Shown here piece after piece: positions 44,695 to 53,248 of a DNA stretch of 64,000 nt. The stretch's first letter is position 1; the number at the start of each line of letters is the position of its first letter. The DNA is taken from positions 310,001 to 374,000 of the forward strand of contig NZ_JAQMWP010000009.1 of assembly GCF_030403745.1 (NCBI RefSeq), read 5' to 3'. Source of the stretch: Streptomyces sp. S.PB5 (lineage in GTDB: Bacteria > Actinomycetota > Actinomycetes > Streptomycetales > Streptomycetaceae). The position numbers were made by a program, and so were the translations under genes. The notes beneath the pieces are model-generated. The model searched no databases. It saw only the letters and a list, made by a program, of their open reading frames with translations, and was not told where the DNA came from.

Positions 44695-45291
44695 GTGAGC
44701 ACGACACAGACACCACCTGTTCTCGCCGCCGAGCTGGCGCAGGCGTGGGCCGATATTCAGCGGTACCACCCCGAGCTGCCGGACCTCGCCGCGCCAGAGT
44801 CCCTGATCGGGGAGTCGTCGTCCGCGTGCGGACACGAACTCTCCTTCGAGCGACTGCTCCATGAGGCAGTCCATGGGATCGCCGCCTCCCGCGGCGTCCG
44901 TGACACCTCCCGCGCCGGCCGATACCACAACCGCAGATTCCTCGCGATCGCCGAGGAGTTGGGCCTGGATCACCCCGAGGAGCCGCACCCCAGCAGCGGC
45001 TTCTCGCTGGTCACGCTCAACCCCGAGGCCAAGCGCCGCTACCGCCCGACCATCGAGCGGCTCCAGCGCGCCCTCAAGGCCCACACGGCCGCCACCTCCG
45101 CCGACACCGCCCGTACCTTCCGCGGCCCGGCCGCGCGGCACGGCTCGTCCGGCGGCGGTGTGCGGGTGAAGGCGGTCTGCGACTGCGGACGCAACGTACG
45201 GGTCGTCCCGTCGGTGCTGGCGCAGGCGCCGATCGTCTGCGGGGGCTGCGGCAAGCCGTTCCGGATCCCCGAGGTCGTCGGGGCGGCGTAA
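44695..45291 (+). CDS. SprT-like zinc-metalloprotease-type protein
   Basis: A 198-residue protein with FERLLHEAVHG (HExxH at 56-60, H56/E57/H60) and a third candidate ligand region RYHNRRFLAIAEELG, matching SprT/Spartan-like zinc proteins. The C terminus has a zinc-ribbon-like pair, VCDCGRNVRV and CGGCGKPFRI. Spartan relatives remove DNA-protein crosslinks, but bacterial SprT function is mostly unproven. GTG start with no clear Shine-Dalgarno, consistent with a leaderless message from the ECF-type promoter. Confidence 0.8.
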   Translation: MSTTQTPPVLAAELAQAWADIQRYHPELPDLAAPESLIGESSSACGHELSFERLLHEAVHGIAASRGVRDTSRAGRYHNRRFLAIAEELGLDHPEEPHPSSGFSLVTLNPEAKRRYRPTIERLQRALKAHTAATSADTARTFRGPAARHGSSGGGVRVKAVCDCGRNVRVVPSVLAQAPIVCGGCGKPFRIPEVVGAA

Positions 45292-45619
45292 CAGAGGAGC
45301 GCCGAGCACCGGCAACTCGTGGCTGCCGGTCGGACGAGGCGTGAAGCATGAGTGACGGGGTGCCGCCGGTACGGCCCGCGGGCGGCACCCCGACAGCGCC
45401 GGGCGGCGCGCCGCCGGGTGCTCCTCCGGCGTGCCCGGGCGCCGCACCGCCGGTGACGAAGCGACCCGCAGGGTGTGGCACAATGGCTAGCTGTACTCGA
45501 CAGTCGCACAGGACCCCTCTCTCCTCCGGCTGACGCGTCCATCGGGCACTCGGGTACCGCAACCCCACGCGGCAATCTCGCCGTGCCCAACCACGTCAAA
45601 ACCAGGAGAACCCACTCCC
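45292..45619 (+). promoter_or_regulatory. 328-base gap upstream of rpsP
   Basis: The left half is a very GC-rich, Pro/Gly-codon-like stretch able to form several hairpins, probably including the sprT-like terminator. A possible rpsP promoter is TGACGA (45454) with CACAAT (45479), 19-base spacer, which is weak. The leader to the rpsP GTG would be about 130 bases. No gene or tRNA is supported. Confidence 0.4.
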
Positions 45620-46039
45620 GTGGCAGTCAAGATCAAGCTGAAGCGTCTGGGCAAGATCCGTTCGCCTCACTACCGCATCGTCGTCGCCGACTCCCGCACC
45701 CGCCGTGACGGCCGTGCGATCGAGGAGATCGGTCTGTACCACCCGGTGCAGAACCCCTCGCGCATCGAGGTCGACTCGGAGCGCGCGCAGTACTGGCTGG
45801 GTGTCGGCGCGCAGCCGACCGAGCCGGTTCTCGCCATCCTGAAGCTGACCGGCGACTGGCAGAAGTTCAAGGGCCTGCCGGCCCCGGCTCCGCTGCTCGT
45901 GGCCGAGCCGAAGGCTGCTCGCCCGGTGTTCGACGCCCTCGGTGGCGACGACGAGGGCAAGGGTGAGGCCATCACCCAGAAGAAGAAGGCTGAGAAGAAG
46001 GACGAGGCCGCGGCCGAGTCCGAGTCGACCGAGGCCTGA
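45620..46039 (+). CDS. rpsP: 30S ribosomal protein S16
   Basis: This 139-residue S16 begins MAVKIKLKRLGKIRSPHYRI and contains the conserved VVADSRTRRDGRAIEEIG. The actinobacterial C-terminal extension is Lys/Glu/Ala-rich (KKKAEKKDEAAAES). CCAGGAGAA precedes the GTG. First gene of the rpsP-khpA-rimM-trmD-rplS block. Confidence 0.98.
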   Translation: MAVKIKLKRLGKIRSPHYRIVVADSRTRRDGRAIEEIGLYHPVQNPSRIEVDSERAQYWLGVGAQPTEPVLAILKLTGDWQKFKGLPAPAPLLVAEPKAARPVFDALGGDDEGKGEAITQKKKAEKKDEAAAESESTEA

Positions 46040-46041
46040 GC

Positions 46042-46281
46042 ATGCTCGAGGAGGCTCTCGAGCACCTCGTGAAGGGCATCGTCGACAACCCTGACGATGT
46101 GCAGGTCGCATCCCGCAACCTGCGCCGCGGACGCGTGCTCGAGGTCCGGGTCCACCCCGACGACCTCGGCAAGGTGATCGGTCGCAACGGCCGCACCGCA
46201 CGCGCTCTGCGCACCGTCGTGGGCGCCATCGGCGGCCGCGGTGTCCGCGTCGACCTCGTCGACGTCGACCACGTCCGCTGA
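46042..46281 (+). CDS. khpA: KH-domain RNA-binding protein KhpA
   Basis: This 79-residue single KH domain has the GxxG loop in VIGRNGRTARALRTV. KhpA works with KhpB/EloR in many Gram-positives and binds diverse RNAs. It starts two bases after the rpsP stop, so the genes are coupled. Length and context are canonical. Confidence 0.96.
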   Translation: MLEEALEHLVKGIVDNPDDVQVASRNLRRGRVLEVRVHPDDLGKVIGRNGRTARALRTVVGAIGGRGVRVDLVDVDHVR

Positions 46282-46370
46282 CGCCAATCGCAGCACCGGC
46301 TCGGGCCGGGGAGGGCCACTGGGCCGTCCCCGGCCCGTAGTCGTACGTACGATCAGGAGATCTTCGAAAA

Positions 46371-46976
46371 GTGCAGCTCGTAGTCGCTCGCATCGGCCGT
46401 GCTCACGGCATCAAGGGCGAGGTCACCGTGGAGGTCCGTACGGACGAGCCGGAGCTCAGACTCGCTCCCGGTGCCGTCCTGCTCACGGACCCCGCCGCCA
46501 CCGGCCCCCTCACCATCGAGACCGGCCGGGTCCACAGCGGCCGGCTCCTTCTGCGCTTCGAGGGCGTCAAGGACCGCACCGCCGCCGAGGCTCTCCGCAA
46601 CACCCTCCTGATCGCCGAGATCGACCCGGAGGAGCTGCCGGAGGAAGAGGACGAGTACTACGACCACCAGCTGATCGACCTGGACGTGGTCACCAAGGAC
46701 GGCGTCGAGGTCGGCCGGATCACCGAGATCTCGCACCTGCCTTCCCAGGACCTCTTCATCGTCGAGCGGTCCGACGGCAGCGAGGTGATGATCCCGTTCG
46801 TGGAGGAGATCGTCACGGAGATCGACCTGGAGGAGCAGCGGGCGGTCATCGACCCTCCGCCCGGGCTGATCGACGACCGGGCCGAGATCGCGTCCTCCAG
46901 GGAGTCGGCCGAGGAGTCGGCTGAGGAATCCTCCAAGGAGTCGTCCAAGGAGTCGTCCGAGGAAGACAGCGCATGA
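46371..46976 (+). CDS. rimM: ribosome maturation factor RimM
   Basis: RimM helps assemble the 30S head near S19. The 201-residue protein has the N-terminal VARIGRAHGIKGEV domain and the PRC-barrel-like DHQLIDLDVVTKDGVEVG with DLFIVE and PFVEEIVTEID. The C-terminal tail is a Ser/Glu/Lys low-complexity stretch (SAEESAEESSKESSKESS). GTG start with AGGAG upstream. Its stop overlaps trmD by four bases (ATGA). Confidence 0.96.
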   Translation: MQLVVARIGRAHGIKGEVTVEVRTDEPELRLAPGAVLLTDPAATGPLTIETGRVHSGRLLLRFEGVKDRTAAEALRNTLLIAEIDPEELPEEEDEYYDHQLIDLDVVTKDGVEVGRITEISHLPSQDLFIVERSDGSEVMIPFVEEIVTEIDLEEQRAVIDPPPGLIDDRAEIASSRESAEESAEESSKESSKESSEEDSA

Positions 46977-47806
46977 GGCTCGACGTCGTCACGATCTTCC
47001 CCGAGTACCTCGAACCCCTGAACGTCTCCCTCGTCGGCAAGGCACGCGCGCGTGGCCGGCTGCAGGTGAACGTCCACGATCTGCGCCGGTGGACCTTCGA
47101 CCGCCACAACACCGTCGACGACACCCCGTACGGCGGCGGCCCCGGCATGGTCATGAAGACCGAGCCCTGGGGCGACGCGCTGGACTCCGTGCTGGCCGAC
47201 GGCTACGAGACCGGCTCCCACGCGCCCGCGCTCATCGTCCCCACGCCCAGCGGCCGTCCCTTCACCCAGGAACTCGCCGTGGAGCTCTCCGAGCGGCCCT
47301 GGCTGGTCTTCACGCCGGCCCGCTACGAGGGCATCGACCGCCGGGTCATCGACGAGTACGCGACCCGGATGCCCGTCTACGAGGTGTCCATCGGCGACTA
47401 CGTCCTCGCCGGCGGTGAGGCGGCCGTACTGGTCGTCACGGAGGCCGTGGCACGGCTGCTGCCGGGCGTCCTGGGCAACGCCGAGTCCCACCGGGACGAC
47501 TCCTTCGCGCCCGGCGCGATGGCGAACCTCCTGGAGGGGCCCGTCTACACCAAGCCGCCGGCCTGGCGCGGCCGGGAGATCCCGGAGACGCTGCTCAGCG
47601 GCCACCACGGCAGGATCGCCCGCTGGCGGCGCGACGAGGCGCTCAAGCGGACCACGGCCAACCGGCCCGACCTGATCGAGCGCTGCGCCCCCAAGACCTT
47701 CGACAAGAAGGACCGCGAGATGCTCTCCATCCTGGGCTGGGCGCCCGACCCGGCGGGGGAGCCGTACGGCCGATTTTGGCGTCGGGTCGCCGACGTGGAA
47801 GAATAG
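46973..47806 (+). CDS. trmD: tRNA (guanine(37)-N(1))-methyltransferase
   Basis: TrmD methylates G37 of tRNAs, preventing +1 frameshifting. The 277-residue SPOUT enzyme has MRLDVVTIFPEYL, DDTPYGGGPGMVMK, the trefoil-knot segments IVPTPSGRPFTQ and YEGIDRR, and SIGDYVLAGGEAA. Length is somewhat above E. coli, as in other actinobacteria. Coupled to rimM. Confidence 0.97.
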   Translation: MRLDVVTIFPEYLEPLNVSLVGKARARGRLQVNVHDLRRWTFDRHNTVDDTPYGGGPGMVMKTEPWGDALDSVLADGYETGSHAPALIVPTPSGRPFTQELAVELSERPWLVFTPARYEGIDRRVIDEYATRMPVYEVSIGDYVLAGGEAAVLVVTEAVARLLPGVLGNAESHRDDSFAPGAMANLLEGPVYTKPPAWRGREIPETLLSGHHGRIARWRRDEALKRTTANRPDLIERCAPKTFDKKDREMLSILGWAPDPAGEPYGRFWRRVADVEE

Positions 47807-47939
47807 GTCGCTGTTGTGCGTCGTCCGGCGTGCGCCCCTGCCACAGGGGGACACGACGCCCGTCCCGACACGGACAGCATCCTCCGATACACCTAGCTCC
47901 CGCCTATGACCTGTGGCATGGGTGAAGAAAGCAGACGAA

Positions 47940-48290
47940 ATGTCTCACCTGCTCGACTCCGTCGACGCCGCGTCGCTGCGCAGCGACATCCCGGCCTTCC
48001 GCCCGGGTGACACCGTCAACGTCCACGTCCGCGTCATCGAGGGCAACCGCTCCCGTGTGCAGCAGTTCAAGGGCGTAGTCATCCGTCGCCAGGGCGCCGG
48101 TGTCCGCGAGACCTTCACGGTCCGCAAGGTCTCCTTCTCCGTGGGCGTCGAGCGCACCTTCCCGGTGCACACCCCGATCGTCGAGAAGATCGAGCTCGTC
48201 ACCCGCGGTGACGTGCGTCGCGCCAAGCTGTACTACCTGCGCGAGCTGCGCGGTAAGGCCGCGAAGATCAAGGAGAAGCGCGACAACTGA
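47940..48290 (+). CDS. rplS: 50S ribosomal protein L19
   Basis: This 116-residue L19 begins MSHLLDSVDAASLRSDIPAF and has PGDTVNVHVRVIEGNRSRVQ and KLYYLRELRGKAAKIKEKR. The chosen ATG matches the family start; an upstream in-frame start adds nine residues. The 133-base gap after trmD contains GC-rich inverted repeats (around CCCCTGCCACAGGGG) that could form a leader structure. Confidence 0.98.
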   Translation: MSHLLDSVDAASLRSDIPAFRPGDTVNVHVRVIEGNRSRVQQFKGVVIRRQGAGVRETFTVRKVSFSVGVERTFPVHTPIVEKIELVTRGDVRRAKLYYLRELRGKAAKIKEKRDN

Positions 48291-48335
48291 TCGCGTTCAG
48301 GGGTCCACAGAGGGGCCGGATAACATCTGGCCCCG

Positions 48336-49082
48336 ATGGACACCGAAGCACAGCCGACGGAGCGCGACCGCTCCTCCCGCCCTTCCGAACCCGAGGAGAC
48401 CTCGGACACAGGGGGCCGGGAGGAACGGTCGCGTTTCGCGTTGACGGCACGGATCACCGAGTGGCTGCCCGGCGGGCGGATCACCCTGACCGCCCTGCTC
48501 TGCCTGCTGTTTTTGCTGTTCCTCAACGCTTTCGTGGTGCAACCCTTCCAGATTCCCAGCGGATCCATGGAAAACGGATTGAGGATCGGGGACCGGGTTC
48601 TCGTAAATAAGTTGGCGTACCGTTTCGGTGCCGAACCGCGGCGCGGAGACGTGGTGGTGTTCGACGGATCCGGGTATTTCGGAGATGCGGACTACATCAA
48701 GCGCGTCGTGGGTGTGGGGGGAGACCACGTGGTCTGCTGTGACAAGAAGGGGAGGATCGAGGTGAACGGCCGGTCGGTCGACGAGTCGACGTTCCTGTAC
48801 CCCGGTGACAGCGCGTCCTCGGTGGACTTCGACGTCGTCGTGCCCGACGGCACCCTCTTCGTCCTCGGCGACCACCGCAGCGAGTCCAGCGACTCCCGCG
48901 ACCACCTCGGCTCGCCCGGCGGCGGCATGATCCCGGTCGGCGAGGTCATCGGCCGCGCCGACTGGATCGTATGGCCGACCGCCCGTTGGACCCGGCTGGA
49001 CCGTCCTGCCGCCTACGCGCGCGTGCCCGCCGCCGAAGCCGGAGGAGCACGCGACTCGAACGGGGCGGGCGCGGATGGGTAA
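48336..49082 (+). CDS. sipW: type I signal peptidase SipW-type
   Basis: First of four tandem signal peptidases that cleave exported preproteins outside the membrane. The 248-residue protein has one N-terminal membrane helix (about 51-66) and no evident C-terminal anchor. Box B is IPSGSM (Ser77), box D is YIKRVVGVGGD (Lys122), and box E is GDHRSESSDSR. It overlaps the next gene by eight bases. Name follows position in the S. coelicolor/S. lividans sipW-X-Y-Z cluster. Confidence 0.93.
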   Translation: MDTEAQPTERDRSSRPSEPEETSDTGGREERSRFALTARITEWLPGGRITLTALLCLLFLLFLNAFVVQPFQIPSGSMENGLRIGDRVLVNKLAYRFGAEPRRGDVVVFDGSGYFGDADYIKRVVGVGGDHVVCCDKKGRIEVNGRSVDESTFLYPGDSASSVDFDVVVPDGTLFVLGDHRSESSDSRDHLGSPGGGMIPVGEVIGRADWIVWPTARWTRLDRPAAYARVPAAEAGGARDSNGAGADG

Positions 49083-50169
49083 CCGCGGCAAGCCGCGCGG
49101 TGTGCCGGCAGGCGCCGCCGACAATCTGCTGCCCACCGGCGCCCGGCGCGCCGCCAGCCCGTCCGGCGGCCGTACCCGCGCGGAGCGGCGCAAGCTGCAG
49201 CGCAAGGTCAAGCGGCGTCGCAGGCGCTCCGCCGTCAAGGAGATACCCCTCCTCGTCGGTGTCGCCGTGCTCATAGCGCTGGTGCTGAAGACCTTCCTGG
49301 TGCAGGCCTTCGTGATCCCGTCCGGTTCCATGGAGCAGACGATCCAGATCGGCGACCGCGTCCTGGTCGACAAGCTCACCCCGTGGTTCGGCTCCAAGCC
49401 GCAGCGCGGGGACGTCGTGGTCTTCAAGGACCCGGGCGGCTGGCTGCAGGACGAGCAGACCACGACCAAGAAGGACGACCCCGTCGGCATCAAGCAGATC
49501 AAGGAAGGGCTCACCTTCATCGGTCTGCTGCCGTCCGACAACGAGAAGGACCTCATCAAGCGGGTCGTCGGCGTCGGCGGGGACCGGGTCAAGTGCTGTG
49601 ACGCGGAAGGGCGGGTCACCGTCAACGACGTCCCGCTCACCGAGGTGGACTACCTCTATCCCGGCAACGCTCCCTCCACCCAGGAGTTCGACATCACCGT
49701 CCCCCAGGGGCGCTTGTGGGTGATGGGCGACCACCGGGCCAACTCCGCCGACTCCCGCTCGCATCAGAACACCGACTACGGCGGTACGGTCTCCGAGGAC
49801 TCGGTGGTGGGACGGGCGAGGGTCATCGCCTGGCCGCTGGGCCGCTGGAACACCCTCGACGAGCCGAAAACATACGCATCCATTACCGACTCGGCCGCCA
49901 GGTCGACTGCGGCTCCCCAACTGTCGCATAGGGTTGCTTCCGACGATCCGAACGGAACGATCCAGCTCCCGAGCCCTGCGGAACTCCCGCTCGTTATGGG
50001 AGTAGTGGGCCTGCGCCGTGCTTGGGGCAGGCGGCGGCACAGAGTAAGGAGTTGGCGTGGGGGATGTGGCGGTTGGCGCACGGTCCGGGCACGACGGCGA
50101 GGAGCACCGCGGGCGCCCCGTGGACGCAGCCGACCCGGCCACGGACAGCGCCGTGACCTCCGGGAGTGA
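49075..50169 (+). CDS. sipX: type I signal peptidase SipX-type
   Basis: A 364-residue peptidase with a basic cytoplasmic N terminus (RRKLQRKVKRRRRR) and membrane helix about 57-76. Catalytic Ser85 lies in IPSGSM and Lys162 in LIKRVVGVGGD; box E is GDHRANSADSR. After residue ~300 the sequence continues through a weakly hydrophobic PAELPLVMGVVGL into an Arg/Gly-rich tail. That tail runs 113 bases into sipY in another frame. It overlaps sipW by eight bases. Confidence 0.92.
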   Translation: MGNRGKPRGVPAGAADNLLPTGARRAASPSGGRTRAERRKLQRKVKRRRRRSAVKEIPLLVGVAVLIALVLKTFLVQAFVIPSGSMEQTIQIGDRVLVDKLTPWFGSKPQRGDVVVFKDPGGWLQDEQTTTKKDDPVGIKQIKEGLTFIGLLPSDNEKDLIKRVVGVGGDRVKCCDAEGRVTVNDVPLTEVDYLYPGNAPSTQEFDITVPQGRLWVMGDHRANSADSRSHQNTDYGGTVSEDSVVGRARVIAWPLGRWNTLDEPKTYASITDSAARSTAAPQLSHRVASDDPNGTIQLPSPAELPLVMGVVGLRRAWGRRRHRVRSWRGGCGGWRTVRARRRGAPRAPRGRSRPGHGQRRDLRE

Positions 50170-51040
50170 CTCCGCGGCTGACGAGCGGACTCCGCCCGGG
50201 GACGGCGGGCCGGGTGCCTCGGCCGGTGGGCCGGGCGACTCGACGCCCAAGCAGAAGAAGCCGCGCTCCTTCTGGAAGGAACTGCCGATCCTCATCGGCA
50301 TCGCGCTCGTGCTGGCGCTGCTGATCAAGACGTTCCTGGTGCAGGCGTTCTCGATCCCCTCCGACTCGATGCAGAACACCCTCCAGCAGGGTGACCGCGT
50401 CCTGGTCGACAAGCTCACCCCGTGGTTCGGCTCCGAGCCCGAGCGTGGCGAGGTCGTCGTCTTCCACGACCCCACCAAGTGGCTGGCGGGCGAGCCGACC
50501 GCGGACCCGAACGCCGTGCAGACCTTCCTCAGCTGGATCGGCCTGATGCCGTCCGCCGAGGAGAAGGACCTCATCAAGCGCGTCATCGGCGTCGGCGGCG
50601 ACACGGTCGAGTGCAAGGGCACCGGCCCGGTCAAGGTCAACGGCAAGGCGCTCAACGAGGCGTCGTACGTCTACCCGGGCAACACCCCGTGCACCGTCGA
50701 CGACTTCGGCGGCCAGTTCAAGGTCAAGGTCCCCGAGGGCTTCATCTGGGTCATGGGCGACCACCGCCAGAACTCCCGGGACTCGCGGTACAACCAGGAC
50801 GACAAGTACCACGGCATGGTCCCGGTCGACGAGGTCGTCGGCCGCGCCATCGTGAAGGCCTGGCCGATCAACCGCTGGGGCACCCTGCCGGTGCCGGACA
50901 CCTTCGACCAGGACGGCCTCAACACCCAGTCCTCCGCCTCAGCCGCCCTGACGGTGGCCCCGCAGGGCCTCGCGCTCGTGGGTGTCGTCCCGGTGGTGCT
51001 GTGGCGGCGCCGGAGGACCGCGCCGGCCGAGACCCGCTGA
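50057..51040 (+). CDS. sipY: type I signal peptidase SipY-type
   Basis: A 327-residue peptidase with a long acidic/Gly/Ser/Pro N-terminal region, membrane helix about 77-92, and a C-terminal hydrophobic anchor GLALVGVVPVVLW before a basic end. Catalytic Ser104 and Lys174 (LIKRVIGVGGD) are present, with box E GDHRQNSRDSR. Box B reads IPSDSM, with Asp in place of the usual Gly. AAGGAG precedes the GTG. The start lies inside sipX. Confidence 0.92.
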   Translation: MGDVAVGARSGHDGEEHRGRPVDAADPATDSAVTSGSDSAADERTPPGDGGPGASAGGPGDSTPKQKKPRSFWKELPILIGIALVLALLIKTFLVQAFSIPSDSMQNTLQQGDRVLVDKLTPWFGSEPERGEVVVFHDPTKWLAGEPTADPNAVQTFLSWIGLMPSAEEKDLIKRVIGVGGDTVECKGTGPVKVNGKALNEASYVYPGNTPCTVDDFGGQFKVKVPEGFIWVMGDHRQNSRDSRYNQDDKYHGMVPVDEVVGRAIVKAWPINRWGTLPVPDTFDQDGLNTQSSASAALTVAPQGLALVGVVPVVLWRRRRTAPAETR

Positions 51041-51098
51041 TCTTGCTCTCCGGAGAGGGGCTGACCGGGTCCGGTACCGCCGGGTAGGGTGCGGACCC

Positions 51099-51878
51099 AT
51101 GGGTGGCGAGAGCACGACACGTACGGCCCCGCGCAGCGGCGGCACCAACACGGGCCCGGTGGGCAGCCGGACCGGACAGCGACTGTCCGGGCTGGCCGTC
51201 GCGCTGGGCCTGGTGCTGTTCCTCGGCGGGTTCGCCTGGGGAGCGGTGGTCTACCGGCCGTACACCGTGCCCACCAGCTCGATGGCGCCCACCATCGGCG
51301 CCGGCGACCGGGTGCTGGCCGAGCGCATCGACGGCAGCGAGGTACGCCGGGGCGATGTCGTCGTCTTCACCGACAAGACCTGGGTGACCAACGCCCCCGT
51401 GGTCAAGCGGGTGGTCGCGGTCGGCGGCGACACGGTCTCCTGCTGCACGGACGGCAAGCTGACGGTCAACGGCAAGCAGATCGACGAGCCGTATCTGCCC
51501 GAGGGCACCGCTGCCGAGTGGAAGAACATCCCGACCGTGACTGTCCCCGAGGGCCGCCTGTTCCTGCTCGGTGACGAGCGGCAGGGCTCCCTGGACTCCA
51601 GCGCCCACCTCACCGACGCGGCCAGCGGCACGGTCGCGCGCTCCGCGGTGACGGCCCGTGTGGACGCCGTCGTATGGCCGATGAACGGCATGCTGAAGAA
51701 GCCGACCGGCTTCGAGAAGCTCGGCGCTCTCTCCTCACCCGGTCCGCTGCGCACGATCATGATCCTGATCGTGGCCGGAGCGGTGCTGGTGCTCGGCGGC
51801 GGTGCCTACGGTCCGATCGCCAAGCGGATGGGCGGCCGCCGTTCCCGTACGGACGCGGAGCCCGTGGGTGCGCGCTGA
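51099..51878 (+). CDS. sipZ: type I signal peptidase SipZ-type
   Basis: A 259-residue peptidase with N-terminal helix (about 30-51) and a C-terminal anchor IMILIVAGAVLVLGGGAYG. Catalytic Ser61 is in the unusual box B VPTSSM and Lys103 in VVKRVVAVGGD. Box E is GDERQGSLDS, in which the usual His/Arg after GD is Glu-Arg. It is the most diverged of the four. The 58-base gap from sipY is the only real gap in the cluster. Overlaps the NUDIX gene by 11 bases. Confidence 0.92.
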   Translation: MGGESTTRTAPRSGGTNTGPVGSRTGQRLSGLAVALGLVLFLGGFAWGAVVYRPYTVPTSSMAPTIGAGDRVLAERIDGSEVRRGDVVVFTDKTWVTNAPVVKRVVAVGGDTVSCCTDGKLTVNGKQIDEPYLPEGTAAEWKNIPTVTVPEGRLFLLGDERQGSLDSSAHLTDAASGTVARSAVTARVDAVVWPMNGMLKKPTGFEKLGALSSPGPLRTIMILIVAGAVLVLGGGAYGPIAKRMGGRRSRTDAEPVGAR

Positions 51879-52383
51879 GGCCTCGCAGGACACCTACGAG
51901 GGTGGACTGCGCAAGGTCGCCCGAGTGGTGCTCCTCGATCCGGACGACCGCATTCTGCTGCTGCACGGCCATGAGCCGGACGATCCGACGGACGACTGGT
52001 GGTTCACCCCGGGCGGAGGCCTGGAGGGCGACGAGACTCGTGAACAGGCCGCTGTGCGGGAACTCGCCGAGGAGACCGGAATCACCGAGGTGGAACTCGG
52101 TCCGGTGCTGTGGCGCCGGATGTGCTCCTTCCCGTTCGCGGGGCGCCGCTGGGACCAGGACGAGTGGTACTACCTGGCCCGTACGACCCAGACGGCCACC
52201 GCGGCCATGGCGCTGACCGAGCTGGAGCGGCGCAGCGTCGCCGGAGCGCGCTGGTGGACGTGTCAGGAACTGACCCGGGCACATGAGACGGTGTATCCGA
52301 CCAGACTCGCCGAGCTGCTCCGCAGGCTGCTCGACGAAGGTCCCCCGGCCGGGCCCGTGACCCTTGACACCGAAATCGTCTAG
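51868..52383 (+). CDS. NUDIX hydrolase
   Basis: This 171-residue protein has a complete NUDIX box, GGGLEGDETREQAAVRELAEETGI (G-x5-E-x7-REUxEExGU), preceded by DWWFTPGG. The substrate cannot be told from sequence. The GTG overlaps the sipZ stop and has GGAG seven bases upstream, so translation is coupled to sipZ. Confidence 0.92.
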   Translation: MRAEASQDTYEGGLRKVARVVLLDPDDRILLLHGHEPDDPTDDWWFTPGGGLEGDETREQAAVRELAEETGITEVELGPVLWRRMCSFPFAGRRWDQDEWYYLARTTQTATAAMALTELERRSVAGARWWTCQELTRAHETVYPTRLAELLRRLLDEGPPAGPVTLDTEIV

Positions 52384-52439
52384 GGGCTGACGGGACTGGC
52401 GCACAATGGTGGGATCGCACGGCTGAAGGGGAACATGCC

Positions 52440-52748
52440 ATGAGCGCCGAGGACCTCGAGAAGTACGAGACCGAGATGGAGCTGAAGCTCTATCGGGAGT
52501 ACCGCGATGTCGTCGGTCTGTTCAAGTATGTGATCGAGACCGAGCGGCGCTTCTATCTGACGAACGACTACGAGATGCAGGTGCACTCGGTCCAGGGCGA
52601 GGTGTTCTTCGAGGTGTCCATGGCGGACGCCTGGGTGTGGGACATGTATCGGCCGGCGCGGTTCGTGAAGCAGGTGCGCGTGCTCACGTTCAAGGACGTG
52701 AACATTGAGGAGCTCAACAAGAGCGATCTGGAGCTTCCGGGGAGCTGA
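52440..52748 (+). CDS. DUF2469 family protein
   Basis: This 102-residue protein begins MSAEDLEKYETEMELKLYREYRD and contains YEMQVHSVQGEVFFEVSM and a WVWDMYRP segment, the actinobacterial DUF2469 signature. The family is small, soluble and uncharacterised. It is conserved in this position between the signal peptidase region and yraN in streptomycetes and mycobacteria. Confidence 0.93.
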   Translation: MSAEDLEKYETEMELKLYREYRDVVGLFKYVIETERRFYLTNDYEMQVHSVQGEVFFEVSMADAWVWDMYRPARFVKQVRVLTFKDVNIEELNKSDLELPGS

Positions 52749-52875
52749 CGGGGCCTGGTGGCGGCTGCCGTAGCCCCGTTCGGGTGACGGAGTTTTCCAC
52801 AACCGCCGAGTAGCTCACCAAGATCAACTCGCTCGGCCGGATTGCGTGACGGTTGGCGCCGGAGGTGGTGCCGAC

Positions 52876-53247
52876 ATGAACACCAATCGGGCACGCAGTG
52901 CACTCGGCAAGTACGGCGAGACCCTGGCCGCGCGGCGGCTGGTCGAAGCCGGGATGACGGTCCTGGAGCGCAACTGGCGCTGTGGCAGGGCCGGTGAGAT
53001 CGACATCGTGGCGCGGGACGGGGACGTCCTGGTCGTCTGCGAGGTCAAGACCCGGCGTACGGGTGCCTTCGAGCACCCGATGGCCGCGGTGACCCCGGAA
53101 AAGGCGGAACGCCTGCGGGGCCTGGCCGCCTGCTGGATCCACGCCCACGGAGGAGCACCCCCGGGCGGCGTCCGCATCGACCTGGTGGGTGTCGTCCTGC
53201 CGGGCCGCGGCGCGCCGGTAGTCGAGCACGCGCGGGGGGTGGCCTGA
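52876..53247 (+). CDS. YraN family endonuclease-like protein
   Basis: This 123-residue protein has the nuclease-fold core GEIDIVARDGDVLVVCEVKTRR (D...ExK, residues about 42-63) and KYGETLAARRL at the start. YraN proteins are UPF0102 Holliday-junction-resolvase-like and mostly unstudied. GGAGGTG lies eight bases before the ATG. One base separates it from yifB, so they are coupled with dprA in a competence/recombination-flavoured cluster. Confidence 0.93.
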   Translation: MNTNRARSALGKYGETLAARRLVEAGMTVLERNWRCGRAGEIDIVARDGDVLVVCEVKTRRTGAFEHPMAAVTPEKAERLRGLAACWIHAHGGAPPGGVRIDLVGVVLPGRGAPVVEHARGVA

Positions 53248-53248
53248 G

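Noticed and set aside
44387..44698. Possible small genes in the 44.1-44.7 kb gap
   Set aside because: No ribosome binding site, unusual composition and no recognisable fold; the stretch behaves as noncoding.
45471..45535. tRNA-like start (GGCTAGCTG...) upstream of rpsP
   Set aside because: No acceptor stem, T-loop GGTTCRA or anticodon stem could be assembled.
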